Assembly: GCA_039033995.1 (NCBI GenBank)
Contig: JBCCBP010000002.1
Span: 1 to 64,000, forward strand
Direction: 5' to 3'
Origin: CALBPI01 sp039033995
GTDB lineage: Bacteria; Pseudomonadota; Gammaproteobacteria; Steroidobacterales; Woeseiaceae
Length of the DNA stretch: 64,000 nucleotides
Under the pieces are notes generated by a model. It was not told where the DNA came from. It saw only the letters and a list, made by a program, of their open reading frames with translations, and made no database searches. Of this stretch, positions 55,792-64,000 are shown piece after piece. The translations under genes were made by a program, and so were the position numbers. Positions within the stretch are counted from its first letter, which is position 1. Every line of letters begins with the position of its first letter.

Positions 55792-56706
55792 CTAGTCGAT
55801 CAGCAAACGCGCTGAGCGTCCTCGCCGATCACTGGGCGCAATCGTGTAAGGATCGCCGTCGACCGTGATGGTCACAGCGTCAGCGACGCCGACGATCACG
55901 CGGAATGGACGAGTGCCGGTGATACGCCGGTCTGTGCCAGCGCGAGCGGTGCCATAGGCGATGCGTTGATCGTTCGCATCTCGTACCTCGAACCAACACT
56001 CCTCACTGAACTGTAAACGCAAACCTCGCGTCGGCGCTGCGGTATCGGCAGGACTGGCCGTCGTCGCTTCGGATGCCGCGGGCGGCACAGCCGCGCGTGT
56101 CGTACTGTCGGACGCAGCCGGCGCGCTCGCCGTTCTTGCCGCATTTTGGCGGGCGGCGATCAATGCATCTGTCGCGCTTGACGCGTTGGTACGGTCACCG
56201 GAGTCTGCTGCCTCATTATCGGGCGTCGCGACGGCCTCAGTCGGCGTCGCCGCTGTTGTCGACACTTCGGTTTCTGCGCTCGACGTGGGCCACAGCTGCC
56301 ACGCGAGAAACGCAGCGACCACAACCAACGATAAGCCGGCAAGCGATGCAATCACTGGCAGCCAATTGTTACGCTGGCTCGGGCGGTTATAGCTGACGAT
56401 CAACTCGGGCTCAGCGTCGGCCGCGATGCCGGCGCGTGCATGCAAACGTCGCAGCGCTTCATCACCGTCAAGGCCCAGATGTGTGGCGATGGCGCGCAAA
56501 TGGCCGCGCATAAACACCAACGCACCCATCGCCTCGAAGTCTTCCGCTTCGAGCTGTTCAACGACGGCAGTGTCCAAACGCAGCGATTCAGCGACACTGG
56601 CAGCCGTCAGTGACCGGGCCTCGCGAGCGGCAGAGAGCCAGCTGCCGAGCGGCGCCCCATCGATGGGCTCCGGCTGCACAGCTTCGTTGTCGGCATCGTC
56701 GCTCAT
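55792..56706 (-). CDS. rodZ: Cell-shape protein RodZ
   Basis: 304 residues. The cytosolic HTH domain (about 18-90) lacks an obvious DNA-binding role and in RodZ contacts MreB. A membrane helix at about 115-137 and a Ser/Thr/Ala/Pro-rich linker lead to a C-terminal periplasmic DUF4115 beta-domain (LQFSEECWFEVRDAND). It links MreB to the elongation machinery. It follows pilW by 15 bases. Confidence 0.93.
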   Translation of the reverse strand: MSDDADNEAVQPEPIDGAPLGSWLSAAREARSLTAASVAESLRLDTAVVEQLEAEDFEAMGALVFMRGHLRAIATHLGLDGDEALRRLHARAGIAADAEPELIVSYNRPSQRNNWLPVIASLAGLSLVVVAAFLAWQLWPTSSAETEVSTTAATPTEAVATPDNEAADSGDRTNASSATDALIAARQNAARTASAPAASDSTTRAAVPPAASEATTASPADTAAPTRGLRLQFSEECWFEVRDANDQRIAYGTARAGTDRRITGTRPFRVIVGVADAVTITVDGDPYTIAPSDRRGRSARLLID

Positions 56707-56721
56707 CCGCGGTGGACTGCC

Positions 56722-57486
56722 TTAGCCTCGCTCGCGCACTGCGCGCGCCTGTCGTGAATCCGGATAGCGACTCTGCAACTCGTCCGCATAGTCGGCCGCA
56801 GCACGCTCGTCGCCCAGTTTTTGCTCGATACGCCACGCCAGCAACAGCGCATCCGGACTCGGTTTCGATGACGAAAGCAGTCGTTCCACAAACGCCCGAG
56901 CGCCAAGTGCGTTGTCTTGCTCATACTTCATGACGGCGAGCTGTAGCAGTGCATCCGGATAGTTCTGGCGAACCTCCAGCGCACTGCGAAAATATTGTTC
57001 AGCAGCGCTCATGTCCGGCTTGCTACGCATGCATACGCCCGCGTTGACGAGCGCTGTGGCCGGCGTCGAATACAACGGATTGCGTGCCGCCTTACGGAAA
57101 TAGTCTTCGGCTTGTCGGAACTTGTCCTGGCCGCACAAATAGACCGCGTAGCTGTTCTGTACATCACCGTCATTCGGCGCAATACGAATCGCGTTGCGGA
57201 AAGCCGCATCCGCCAGCCTTTCCTCATTGACCCGCTGATACACAATCGCCAACAGGTAATGCGCCTCGGCCACCTTGCCGTTCTGGTCGATCGAACTCTC
57301 GAGCCTTTCACGCGCAAGTTGCAGCTTGCCCGAGCGCAGATATTCCGCGCCGAGCTGCAGGTTGTAAGCCGCCGCGTCTTCCGGCGATTCCTTGAACTCC
57401 CGGCCACCCCTGGATTCCGTCACACAGCCTGCAAGCAGACATAGCGCAACGGCCACTACGCCGATGATCACCCCTGGCTTTTGCAC
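56722..57486 (-). CDS. pilW: Type IV pilus biogenesis/stability lipoprotein PilW (PilF)
   Basis: 254 residues from a GTG at 57486. The lipobox LLAGC gives Cys21. Six TPR repeats follow (from AAAYNLQLGAEYLRSGKLQLA onward). The protein assists multimerisation of the PilQ secretin in the outer membrane. Its place between rlmN and rodZ is conserved in gammaproteobacteria, including non-piliated ones; no other pilus gene is in the window. Confidence 0.93.
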   Translation of the reverse strand: MQKPGVIIGVVAVALCLLAGCVTESRGGREFKESPEDAAAYNLQLGAEYLRSGKLQLARERLESSIDQNGKVAEAHYLLAIVYQRVNEERLADAAFRNAIRIAPNDGDVQNSYAVYLCGQDKFRQAEDYFRKAARNPLYSTPATALVNAGVCMRSKPDMSAAEQYFRSALEVRQNYPDALLQLAVMKYEQDNALGARAFVERLLSSSKPSPDALLLAWRIEQKLGDERAAADYADELQSRYPDSRQARAVRERG

Positions 57487-57557
57487 TATGTTTTCCCGCT
57501 AACGCCAAATCGTTGGAAATAGTACCGCAAACACGAACGGGATGCTGCTACAGGACG

Positions 57558-58667
57558 CTAGTCAGATTGGGCAGCACGTGCCTCGCGAACCCGCATCCCA
57601 AGCGATCGCTTGACGCGATCCTCCACCTTGCCGGCGAGCTGCCCGCAAGCGGCATCGATGTCGTCGCCCCGAGTCCGGCGCACCGTCGTCACCAAACCGC
57701 GATCACGCAGTCGGTCGCGAAAGCGCGCAATCTGACCGGCACTACTACGCTCAAAGGCCACACCCGGAAACGGATTGAACGGGATCAGATTGACCTTGGC
57801 TGGTTGGCCGCGCAATAACTCCACCAGTTGATCCGCGTGCTGAAGCTGATCGTTGACACCGCGCAGCATGACGTACTCGAACGTGATGTGGCGATTGCCG
57901 AACGCGTCGACATAACGCCAACAAGCATCCAGCAACTGGTCGATGGGATGCACGCGATTGATCGGCACGAGCTGGTCGCGCAGTGTGTCATTCGGCGCAT
58001 GCAGAGACACCGCTAGGGACACGTTGCAATCGTGTGCCAACTTGTCGATCTGAGGCACGAGCCCCGACGTGCTAAGCGTGACACGCCGGCGCGACAGACC
58101 GTAAGCCAGATCATCAATCAGAAGCTGCAGTGCTGGTACGACCTCACGGTAGTTGGCGAGCGGCTCGCCCATCCCCATGAATACGACGTTGGTGACCGCG
58201 GTATCACCATTGTCTCGTCTCGGCAGGTCGCGCATCGCCATCCACACCTGGGCGATGATCTCCGCGCTTGTCAGATTGCTGTTAAAGCCCTGTTTGGCCG
58301 TGGCGCAGAACGCACAATCGAGCGCGCAGCCGACCTGTGAGGAAATACACAGAGTGCCGCGATCAGCCTCAGGGATGAACACGGTCTCGATGGCCTGCCC
58401 ACTCTTCGCTGACAACAGCCATTTCACCGTGCCATCGGCTGAATCGAACCGGTTGATGACGCGAGGCAGCGCGATCGCTGTATCCGTTGCCAGTTGCGCG
58501 CGCAACGACTTGGACAAATCCGTCATTTGCTCGATGTCGAGCTCCTGGCGTTGGTGCAGCCACTGCATCACCTGTCGGGCACGGAACGGCTTCTGTTGGC
58601 GATCAGCGAACCACTGCTCCAGTGACTCGCGAGGCATGCCCAGCAGATTAGCCGTTCCGTTCGACAT
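57558..58667 (-). CDS. rlmN: Dual-specificity 23S rRNA/tRNA adenine-C2 methyltransferase RlmN
   Basis: 369 residues. The radical SAM motif CALDCAFCATAKQGF (C-x3-C-x2-C) and the FMGMGEPLANY segment are diagnostic; the methyl-carrying Cys lies near the C-terminus. It methylates A2503 of 23S rRNA and A37 of several tRNAs. The next gene upstream is ndk with a five-base gap. Confidence 0.98.
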   Translation of the reverse strand: MSNGTANLLGMPRESLEQWFADRQQKPFRARQVMQWLHQRQELDIEQMTDLSKSLRAQLATDTAIALPRVINRFDSADGTVKWLLSAKSGQAIETVFIPEADRGTLCISSQVGCALDCAFCATAKQGFNSNLTSAEIIAQVWMAMRDLPRRDNGDTAVTNVVFMGMGEPLANYREVVPALQLLIDDLAYGLSRRRVTLSTSGLVPQIDKLAHDCNVSLAVSLHAPNDTLRDQLVPINRVHPIDQLLDACWRYVDAFGNRHITFEYVMLRGVNDQLQHADQLVELLRGQPAKVNLIPFNPFPGVAFERSSAGQIARFRDRLRDRGLVTTVRRTRGDDIDAACGQLAGKVEDRVKRSLGMRVREARAAQSD

Positions 58668-58672
58668 GGTGT

Positions 58673-59104
58673 TTATCCGCGCGTGCGCTCGCAGACTCCT
58701 TCCGGAAAGAAAAACGCAATTTCGACGGCGGCGGTTTCTGTCGCATCCGACCCGTGCACGACGTTTTCCTCGATGCTCGCCGCATAATCCGCACGAATCG
58801 TGCCGGCATCGGCGTCCGCAGGATTGGTCGCTCCCATCAGATCCCGATTGACGGCGACCGCATTCTCGCCACGCAACGCTTGTACAACGACAGGGCCAGA
58901 CATCATGTAGCTAACGAGATCGTTGAAGAAAGGACGCTCTTTGTGTACTGCGTAGAAGCCTTCGGCCTGTTCGCGGGAGAGCTGCATCATGCGCGATGCG
59001 ACGATTTCGAGGCCGGCTTTTTCAAAGCGGCCATAGATTTCGCCGATCAAATTTTTTTCAACACCATCGGGTTTGATGATGGACAACGTGGTTTCCACTG
59101 CCAT
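58673..59104 (-). CDS. ndk: Nucleoside diphosphate kinase
   Basis: 143 residues, standard length. The active-site His lies in NVVHGSDATE, and the N-terminal ETTLSIIKPDGV and MMSGPVVVQAL segments are typical. The enzyme balances NTP pools by phosphate transfer through the His. It is followed at five bases by rlmN. A gap of 130 bases upstream probably holds its own promoter. Confidence 0.98.
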   Translation of the reverse strand: MAVETTLSIIKPDGVEKNLIGEIYGRFEKAGLEIVASRMMQLSREQAEGFYAVHKERPFFNDLVSYMMSGPVVVQALRGENAVAVNRDLMGATNPADADAGTIRADYAASIEENVVHGSDATETAAVEIAFFFPEGVCERTRG

Positions 59105-59234
59105 GGGTTTTTCCTGTTTAACAAAATACTAGTGAGACGCGACTCCGCTCCATGCGGGCCGGCCGAGAACGCGCGGGATTCTAACGATACCGCTGCTGTA
59201 AGACAATGCGGCAACGCTTGACGCGAGAGTACCG

Positions 59235-59561
59235 TCAGGTGGTGCTGAAGCTCTCTCCGCAACCACATTCGCCAGCAACATTGGGATTCTTGAAGCGGAA
59301 CACTTCGTTCAATCCATCCTGGACAAAATCGACCTCGGTCCCGTCCAGCAATGGCAAGCTTTCCTGATCGACTACGACCTTCAGATCATCCTGCTCGAAC
59401 ACCGCATCGTTGGCCTCGACGCACTCGGCGTAGTCGATGACATAAGACCAGCCGTTACAGCCGGTTTTTTTAACGCCGAGCCGCAAGCCGATGCCACTGC
59501 CGCGCTGTTCAATAAAGCTGCGGACCCGGTTGGCTGCAGATGTAGACAGTGAAACCGCCAT
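59235..59561 (-). CDS. iscA: A-type Fe-S cluster assembly protein (IscA-like)
   Basis: 108 residues. The three cluster-ligand cysteines are present in KKTGCNGWSY and ECGCGESF, the latter matching IscA. A-type carriers deliver Fe-S clusters to target enzymes. It lies downstream of iscS and a small unknown gene; iscU, hscB, hscA and fdx, which normally surround it, are absent. ErpA is an alternative name since the paralogues are close. Confidence 0.92.
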   Translation of the reverse strand: MAVSLSTSAANRVRSFIEQRGSGIGLRLGVKKTGCNGWSYVIDYAECVEANDAVFEQDDLKVVVDQESLPLLDGTEVDFVQDGLNEVFRFKNPNVAGECGCGESFSTT

Positions 59562-59562
59562 G

Positions 59563-59916
59563 CTAAGTATCCTCGTTTGATGATCGGGTTGCCGCCAGCA
59601 AGGCGTTGGCCCGATCTTCGATCATCAGTGCGTCGCCCATTGCGTCCCTGTTGAGCCCCAGTGACTCGAGACTATCCACAATGTCTGGTAACGCCAGATC
59701 GTGACGCGTCATATGCCTGGCGAACCATTCAGCGAGCCCGATCAGAACCGGTCGCCCGATGGCCGCGAATGTGACAAAAATGGCACCGCCAGCCCGTTTT
59801 TCAAGCTTAAATTGTACCGCAGGTACGGTTTCAATGCTCCCGACGGACCGGTTTCCTGCCGTCGTGACATGCTGAAGGTCGTCCAGCACCCGTGCCAGGC
59901 CGTCCGGATAACTCAT
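59563..59916 (-). CDS. Hypothetical protein between iscS and iscA
   Basis: 117 residues from the ATG at 59916, which overlaps the iscS stop by four bases (ATGA). The iscA start is only one base past its stop. It is soluble, with strands in the first half (VQFKLEKRAGGAIFVTFAA) and helices in the second; no Cys is present, so it is not a scaffold like IscU. Tight coupling to both genes suggests a role in the same process. I do not recognise the family. Confidence 0.65.
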   Translation of the reverse strand: MSYPDGLARVLDDLQHVTTAGNRSVGSIETVPAVQFKLEKRAGGAIFVTFAAIGRPVLIGLAEWFARHMTRHDLALPDIVDSLESLGLNRDAMGDALMIEDRANALLAATRSSNEDT

Positions 59917-61082
59917 GACGCGCACCATAAAGGGCCTGCAATCTGTCGCAGGCGACCAACGGCTTGCTCAAAACGCTCGATAACCAGATCGATGTCGTCC
60001 GCCGTGGTTCCACGCCCAGCGGAAAACCTGAGCGATGCACCTGCCCGTGCGTCGCTGAGTCCAAGCGCCTTCAACACAAACGAGGGTTCCGCGCGCATCG
60101 CATTGCAGGCCGATCCCGTCGCCAGCGCGACCGGTGACATCGCGGCCAGCAGCGACTCTCCGTCGACACCGCCAACGCTGACGTTCACAAGCCACGGCAA
60201 TCGGTGTTGCTGTGATCCGTTCAAGGCGACATCCGGCACGGACAGCAAGCCACGACGTAACCGCTCGCCTAGCTCCGTCAGCCGTGCGTAGTCTGCGTCC
60301 AAGCGCTGGCTGGCCAGTTCCGCCGCAACACCGAAACCGGCAATTTGATGGATCGGCAAGGTACCAGGGCGCAAGCCGCGCTGCTGCCCACCGCCATACA
60401 GTAAAGGCTCCAGATTGACACCGAGCCGATTCGATACAAACAGTGCGCCAATACCCTTGGGCCCGTAGCACTTATGGGCGGTGACCGATAGCAGATCAAT
60501 CGGTACGGTCGCGAGGTCCAGATGCATCTTGCCGAACGCCTGGGCGGCATCCACATGCAGCAGGGGCCCGTGCTCACCAACAACGCCAGCGATCGCGTCC
60601 AGATCGTTCACGACACCGATTTCATTGTTGACCGCCATCAGCGAAACGAGGGTCGTGTCGTCCTGCAACGCAGCGGCTACCTGATCCGGCGCGATGCGTC
60701 CATCTGTCGACGGCGTCAACCAGGTAACGCTAAACCCCTCTCGTTCCAGGTAGCGAAAGGCGTCGACCACCGCCTTGTGCTCGGTGCGAGCCGTCACCAA
60801 GTGCTGACCCTTGTCGCGGCGATACCGCGCAACGCCGATGATCGCCAGGTTATCGGATTCCGTGGCACCCGATGTCCAGATGACTTCTGAGGGTTGGACA
60901 TTCAATGCGGCCGCCAGCTGACTCCGCGCTCGCTCCTCGGCTAGCGCGGCACGCTCGCCGAACGCATGGTTCGACGAAGCGTTGCCAAAATTGTCGCCCA
61001 GACGCAGACAGTCCTGCATCGCATCCGCGACCTGATCGTCAACCGGTGTCGTCGCCGCGTAATCCAGATAGACCGGCCGCAT
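59913..61082 (-). CDS. iscS: Cysteine desulfurase (IscS/NifS family)
   Basis: 389 residues from ATG 61082 (MRPVYLDYAATTP); a GTG at 61100 overlaps the trmJ stop and is an alternative. The PLP lysine is in TAHKCYGPKG, and the mobile-loop Cys in ATGSACNAMRAEPS is present. It removes sulfur from cysteine for Fe-S clusters and tRNA thiolation. The locus lacks the usual iscR upstream and iscU downstream. Confidence 0.95.
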   Translation of the reverse strand: MRPVYLDYAATTPVDDQVADAMQDCLRLGDNFGNASSNHAFGERAALAEERARSQLAAALNVQPSEVIWTSGATESDNLAIIGVARYRRDKGQHLVTARTEHKAVVDAFRYLEREGFSVTWLTPSTDGRIAPDQVAAALQDDTTLVSLMAVNNEIGVVNDLDAIAGVVGEHGPLLHVDAAQAFGKMHLDLATVPIDLLSVTAHKCYGPKGIGALFVSNRLGVNLEPLLYGGGQQRGLRPGTLPIHQIAGFGVAAELASQRLDADYARLTELGERLRRGLLSVPDVALNGSQQHRLPWLVNVSVGGVDGESLLAAMSPVALATGSACNAMRAEPSFVLKALGLSDARAGASLRFSAGRGTTADDIDLVIERFEQAVGRLRQIAGPLWCAS

Positions 61083-61099
61083 GTCGGGGAGCCCGAACA

Positions 61100-61852
61100 C
61101 TACAACTTACCGCGCCAACGTGGCGCTTCCAGCGCCGCGAGAATACCGCGTAGGATATTCACTTCGTTACGGTCCGGCTCGGCGCGCACGAGCAGCCGAC
61201 GGATACGGCGCATCAGGTAGCGCGGGTTGTCGGGATCAAGAAACTGGCTCTCCAGTGCCAGTCGTTCGATATGCGCGTACAAATGCTCCATCTCCTCAGC
61301 CGTCGCCGGCGGTGCATCGGCAGCAGTGAGGGGTTGCTCGGCGGCTTGCGCGACGAACAACTCATAGGCGACGACCTGAACCGCCATCGCGAGATTCAGC
61401 GAGCTGAATTCCGTGGTCGGGATACAGACGAGCGCGGCACAGCGATCCATATCGGCGTTATTCAGGCCGGTTTTCTCCGGTCCGAAAACGACCGCGACGG
61501 TGCCGTCGGTACGCCGTTTGTGAACTTCGGCCGCGGCCTCACGCACATCGAGTTGCCGCCAGGCAATGCTGCGCGTTCGTGCGCTGGTACCGATCACCCA
61601 CCGACAATCCTTGACCGCGTCATCAAGCGAGGTATGCACGGTGGCATTGTCCAGAATATCGGTCGCACCGGATGCACGCGCCACCGCTTGCCCGCTCGGA
61701 AAAATTTTCGGATTGACGAGCGCCAGATCTTCGAGCGCCATGTTTTTCATCGCGCGCGCGGTCGCACCGATGTTCCCCGGATGCGTCGTACCAACCAACA
61801 CAATCTTGATTTTGTCCAAAACGTCTCCGCGGCGAACCGAAGCCGAGCTCAT
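61100..61852 (-). CDS. trmJ: tRNA (cytidine/uridine-32-2'-O)-methyltransferase TrmJ
   Basis: 250 residues. The SPOUT fold is clear from VLVGTTHPGNIGATARAMKNM, VAVVFGPEKTGLNN and the knot region IPTTEFSSLNLAMAVQVVAYE. It methylates the 2'-OH of residue 32 in several tRNAs. It is divergent from suhB, as usual, and upstream of iscS. Confidence 0.97.
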   Translation of the reverse strand: MSSASVRRGDVLDKIKIVLVGTTHPGNIGATARAMKNMALEDLALVNPKIFPSGQAVARASGATDILDNATVHTSLDDAVKDCRWVIGTSARTRSIAWRQLDVREAAAEVHKRRTDGTVAVVFGPEKTGLNNADMDRCAALVCIPTTEFSSLNLAMAVQVVAYELFVAQAAEQPLTAADAPPATAEEMEHLYAHIERLALESQFLDPDNPRYLMRRIRRLLVRAEPDRNEVNILRGILAALEAPRWRGKL

Positions 61853-61936
61853 TGCAACATGGTATTCTACCGCCCCATCGCGGCCGACGGAAAACAGGAT
61901 CCGTCTTTTTCCGCTTCCAACGCCAAGGATCTATCT

Positions 61937-62755
61937 ATGCACGCGTTGCTTAACGTTGCCGTTTCTGCCGCCCGCAAAGGCGGCAATCATCTCATTCGCG
62001 CCCAGCGGCGGCTCGACGAGCTGAATATCGAAAGTAAGGGTCGTAACGACTTTGTCAGCGAAGCTGATCTTCAGGCCGAGCGCGCCATCATCGATGAGAT
62101 CCGCAAGCACTACCCGGAGCATGCAATCCTTGCCGAAGAGTCCGGTGCCAGCGAAGGGGATGAGGTCCAGTGGATCATCGACCCACTGGACGGCACCAAC
62201 AATTTCGTCCACAACTTTCCCGTGTATTGCGTCTCGATCGGCGTCAACGTCGCCGGACGGATGTCGCATGGCGTCGTCTACGATCCGCTGCGCCAGGAAA
62301 TATTCACCGCATCACGCGGCGACGGTGCGCAACTGGATGGCCGTCGCATCCGCGTGAGTGGACGACGCCTATTGACCGATGCGCTGGTCGGCACCGGCTT
62401 TCCTTATCGCGGCGACCAGGCCGCAGGGCTGGACAACTATCTCGCGCTCCTGAAAATCATTTTGCAAAACACGGCGGGTGTCCGGCGTCCGGGCGCTGCT
62501 GCACTCGATCTCGCCTACGTCGCTGCAGGGCGACTCGATGCGTTCTGGGAGTTCGGATTGAAGATCTGGGACGTCGCGGCTGGCGCACTGCTCATTCGCG
62601 AAGCAGGCGGTATCGTTAGCGGCGTGGATGGCAGCGAAAACTATCTCGACGGTGGCCACATCCTGGCGGCGACGCCGAAAGTGTATGCGGCGATGGCCAA
62701 GCTGTTCGCCGGTGAGGCCAAAGCGGCGATTGCCGCTCTGGCCAGCAACGACTAA
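61937..62755 (+). CDS. suhB: Inositol-1-monophosphatase family protein SuhB
   Basis: 272 residues from the ATG at 61937; an apparent longer frame upstream runs antisense to trmJ. Magnesium-binding motifs are LAEESG and WIIDPLDGTNNFVH, and the C-terminal WDVAAGALLIREAGG completes the site. Besides phosphatase activity SuhB acts in rRNA antitermination in E. coli. The stop shares four bases with the secF stop. Confidence 0.96.
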   Translation: MHALLNVAVSAARKGGNHLIRAQRRLDELNIESKGRNDFVSEADLQAERAIIDEIRKHYPEHAILAEESGASEGDEVQWIIDPLDGTNNFVHNFPVYCVSIGVNVAGRMSHGVVYDPLRQEIFTASRGDGAQLDGRRIRVSGRRLLTDALVGTGFPYRGDQAAGLDNYLALLKIILQNTAGVRRPGAAALDLAYVAAGRLDAFWEFGLKIWDVAAGALLIREAGGIVSGVDGSENYLDGGHILAATPKVYAAMAKLFAGEAKAAIAALASND

Positions 62756-63687
62756 GGCATTTCGTCGATTTCGTCCGGATCGGGTTCGGGCGGCAACAAG
62801 TCTTTCGCGGTGACGTTAAAGTACAGCGCGACCGCACTCGCGACATAGATCGACGAGTAAGTACCGACGACGATGCCGACGATCAGAGCGACCGAGAACG
62901 ACCGGACCGCCTCACCACCCAATACGAGCAAGGCCGCCAACACCAGCAAGGTGGTGACACCCGTGATGATCGTGCGCGCCAACATCTGGTTGATCGAACG
63001 GTCGATAACTTCCGCTGAGGTTTCACCGCGCGTCGAAAGGAAATTCTCGCGAATACGGTCGAAGACCACGACGGTATCGTTGAGCGAGTAACCGACCACG
63101 GCCAGCACCGCGGCAATGACCGACGCATCCACCTGGAACTGGAACACAGCGAAAAAACCGACAGTCAGAATGACATCATGGACGAGCGCCGCGACCGCAC
63201 CTGCCGAGAACTTCCACTGAAAGCGGAACATGATGTAGATGAAGATCATGATCAGCACAAACATCATCGCAAGGCTGCCGGCCTCGGCGACTTCGGCACC
63301 GATCTGAGGAAAGACGACCGAGAAACTACGCGCCTCTACGTCATCCCCATCTGCCGACAGCAATGCCAGTAATTCATCGCGCAATTCGGTGCCATCCGAG
63401 CCCTCTTGCGGTGGAATCCGAATCATGACGTTTTGCTGCGTACCGAAGTACAAGACATCTGCGTCGATGTAGCCGGCATCCGCCAGTTGCTGACGCACAG
63501 CGGCGACATCGACCGTGCGGTCATAGCCCGCTTCGAGTTCGACACCACCGGTGAATTCAATGCCGAAATTCAAGCCCCTGACAGCGATCGCTGCGATGGA
63601 GGCTATGATAAGCACGGCGGATACGATCGCGGCAAGCTTGCGCCGCGCCATGAAACGGAAATGGGTTTCTTTGGATAAGACTTGCAT
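62752..63687 (-). CDS. secF: Protein translocase subunit SecF
   Basis: 311 residues. Six membrane helices and the SecF signatures GLNFGIEFTGGVELE and VVGYSLNDTVVVFDRIREN are present. SecDF uses the proton gradient to pull proteins through SecYEG on the periplasmic side. It follows secD by two bases. Confidence 0.97.
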   Translation of the reverse strand: MQVLSKETHFRFMARRKLAAIVSAVLIIASIAAIAVRGLNFGIEFTGGVELEAGYDRTVDVAAVRQQLADAGYIDADVLYFGTQQNVMIRIPPQEGSDGTELRDELLALLSADGDDVEARSFSVVFPQIGAEVAEAGSLAMMFVLIMIFIYIMFRFQWKFSAGAVAALVHDVILTVGFFAVFQFQVDASVIAAVLAVVGYSLNDTVVVFDRIRENFLSTRGETSAEVIDRSINQMLARTIITGVTTLLVLAALLVLGGEAVRSFSVALIVGIVVGTYSSIYVASAVALYFNVTAKDLLPPEPDPDEIDEMP

Positions 63688-63689
63688 GA

Positions 63690-64000
63690 CTACACCGCCA
63701 GCTTATCGAGCTTGCGCCCGCCGTAAATCAGGTTAACAACAGCACGGGTGCCAACGATCGCGGTAAACATCGATGTCGCAATACCGATCGCGAGAGTGAC
63801 GGCAAAACCCTTGACGGGGCCAGTACCAAACAGGAACAACACGAGTGCAGCAATGAACGTCGTGACGTTCGCATCAGCGATCGATGAAAACGCCTTTGCA
63901 TAACCTTCGTTGATTGCTGCCTGCACCGACACGTTCGCGCGCAACTCTTCGCGGATACGCTCGAAGATCAACACGTTCGCGTCGACCGCCATACCGACCG
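63690..64000 (-). CDS. secD: Protein translocase subunit SecD, C-terminal part only
   Basis: About 103 residues of the C-terminus are in the window; the rest lies beyond the right edge. The motif GMAVDANVLIFERIREEL and the final membrane helices are diagnostic of SecD. The pairing with secF downstream confirms the call. Confidence 0.95.
   Translation of the reverse strand, partial: VGMAVDANVLIFERIREELRANVSVQAAINEGYAKAFSSIADANVTTFIAALVLFLFGTGPVKGFAVTLAIGIATSMFTAIVGTRAVVNLIYGGRKLDKLAV

Noticed and set aside
61271..61936. An N-terminal extension of SuhB by 222 codons
   Set aside because: The extension lies antisense to trmJ, and the SuhB family starts at MHALLNVAV (61937).
1..64000. CRISPR array, prophage, insertion sequence, toxin-antitoxin or defence island
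   Set aside because: No spaced direct repeats, transposase, integrase or known defence motifs were seen; gene content is core chromosomal.

Overview
The window is a GC-rich, gene-dense stretch of a gammaproteobacterial core chromosome. That placement rests on gene orders typical of the class: divergent ppsR/ppsA, divergent orn/rsgA, SRP RNA-dnaX-ybaB-recR, guaB-guaA, and a long run trmJ-iscS-iscA-ndk-rlmN-pilW-rodZ-hisS-yfgM-bamB-der. A GlyGly-CTERM protein and a MetX resembling Xanthomonadales serine O-succinyltransferases hint at a free-living lineage near Xanthomonadales or similar marine groups, but I cannot name a genus. I found no tRNA, rRNA operon, CRISPR array, insertion sequence, prophage or defence island.

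Layout. 1-12 kb: envelope and stress genes: DUF2878 membrane protein (cut by the edge), BON/LysM protein, dodecin, NlpC/P60 lipoprotein, a secreted HExxH peptidase, a Ycf46-type AAA+ ATPase, small membrane proteins, an M28 lipoprotein peptidase, Dps, a YkvA-like protein and tail-specific protease Prc with a perfect terminator. 12-20 kb: an efflux operon with one lipoprotein adaptor and two RND permeases. 20-25 kb: ppsR with DUF1249 and a coiled-coil gene, divergent from ppsA, which carries a frameshift in a run of eight T. 25-33 kb: SH3 protein, GFA and methyltransferase genes, orn, rsgA, hinT, recR, ybaB, dnaX, SRP RNA and mltF. 33-41 kb: a GlyGly-CTERM protein, GNAT, tadA, and a histidine kinase/response regulator/diguanylate cyclase group. 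41-46 kb: guaA, guaB, xseA and an M23 peptidase. 46-64 kb: a long minus-strand run from trmJ to two tandem DUF6090-type genes, then suhB and secDF at the right edge.

How the genes work together. The minus-strand run at 47.9-61.9 kb joins tRNA and rRNA modification (trmJ, rlmN, hisS), Fe-S assembly (iscS, iscA), nucleotide balance (ndk), pilus and cell-shape factors (pilW, rodZ), outer-membrane biogenesis (yfgM, bamB), ribosome maturation (der) and sulfur amino-acid metabolism (metX and a thiol dioxygenase). ppsR and ppsA form the gluconeogenic PEP synthase switch. guaB and guaA make GMP. Kinase, regulator and GGDEF protein form a candidate signalling unit.

No clearly new multi-gene system is evident. 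The best leads are the ppsA frameshift, a probable ATT start codon in the diguanylate cyclase gene, a stripped-down isc locus, four convergent gene pairs that share a four-base stop overlap, an identical promoter-like 11-mer upstream of guaB and ppsA, and several conserved-looking proteins of unknown function.
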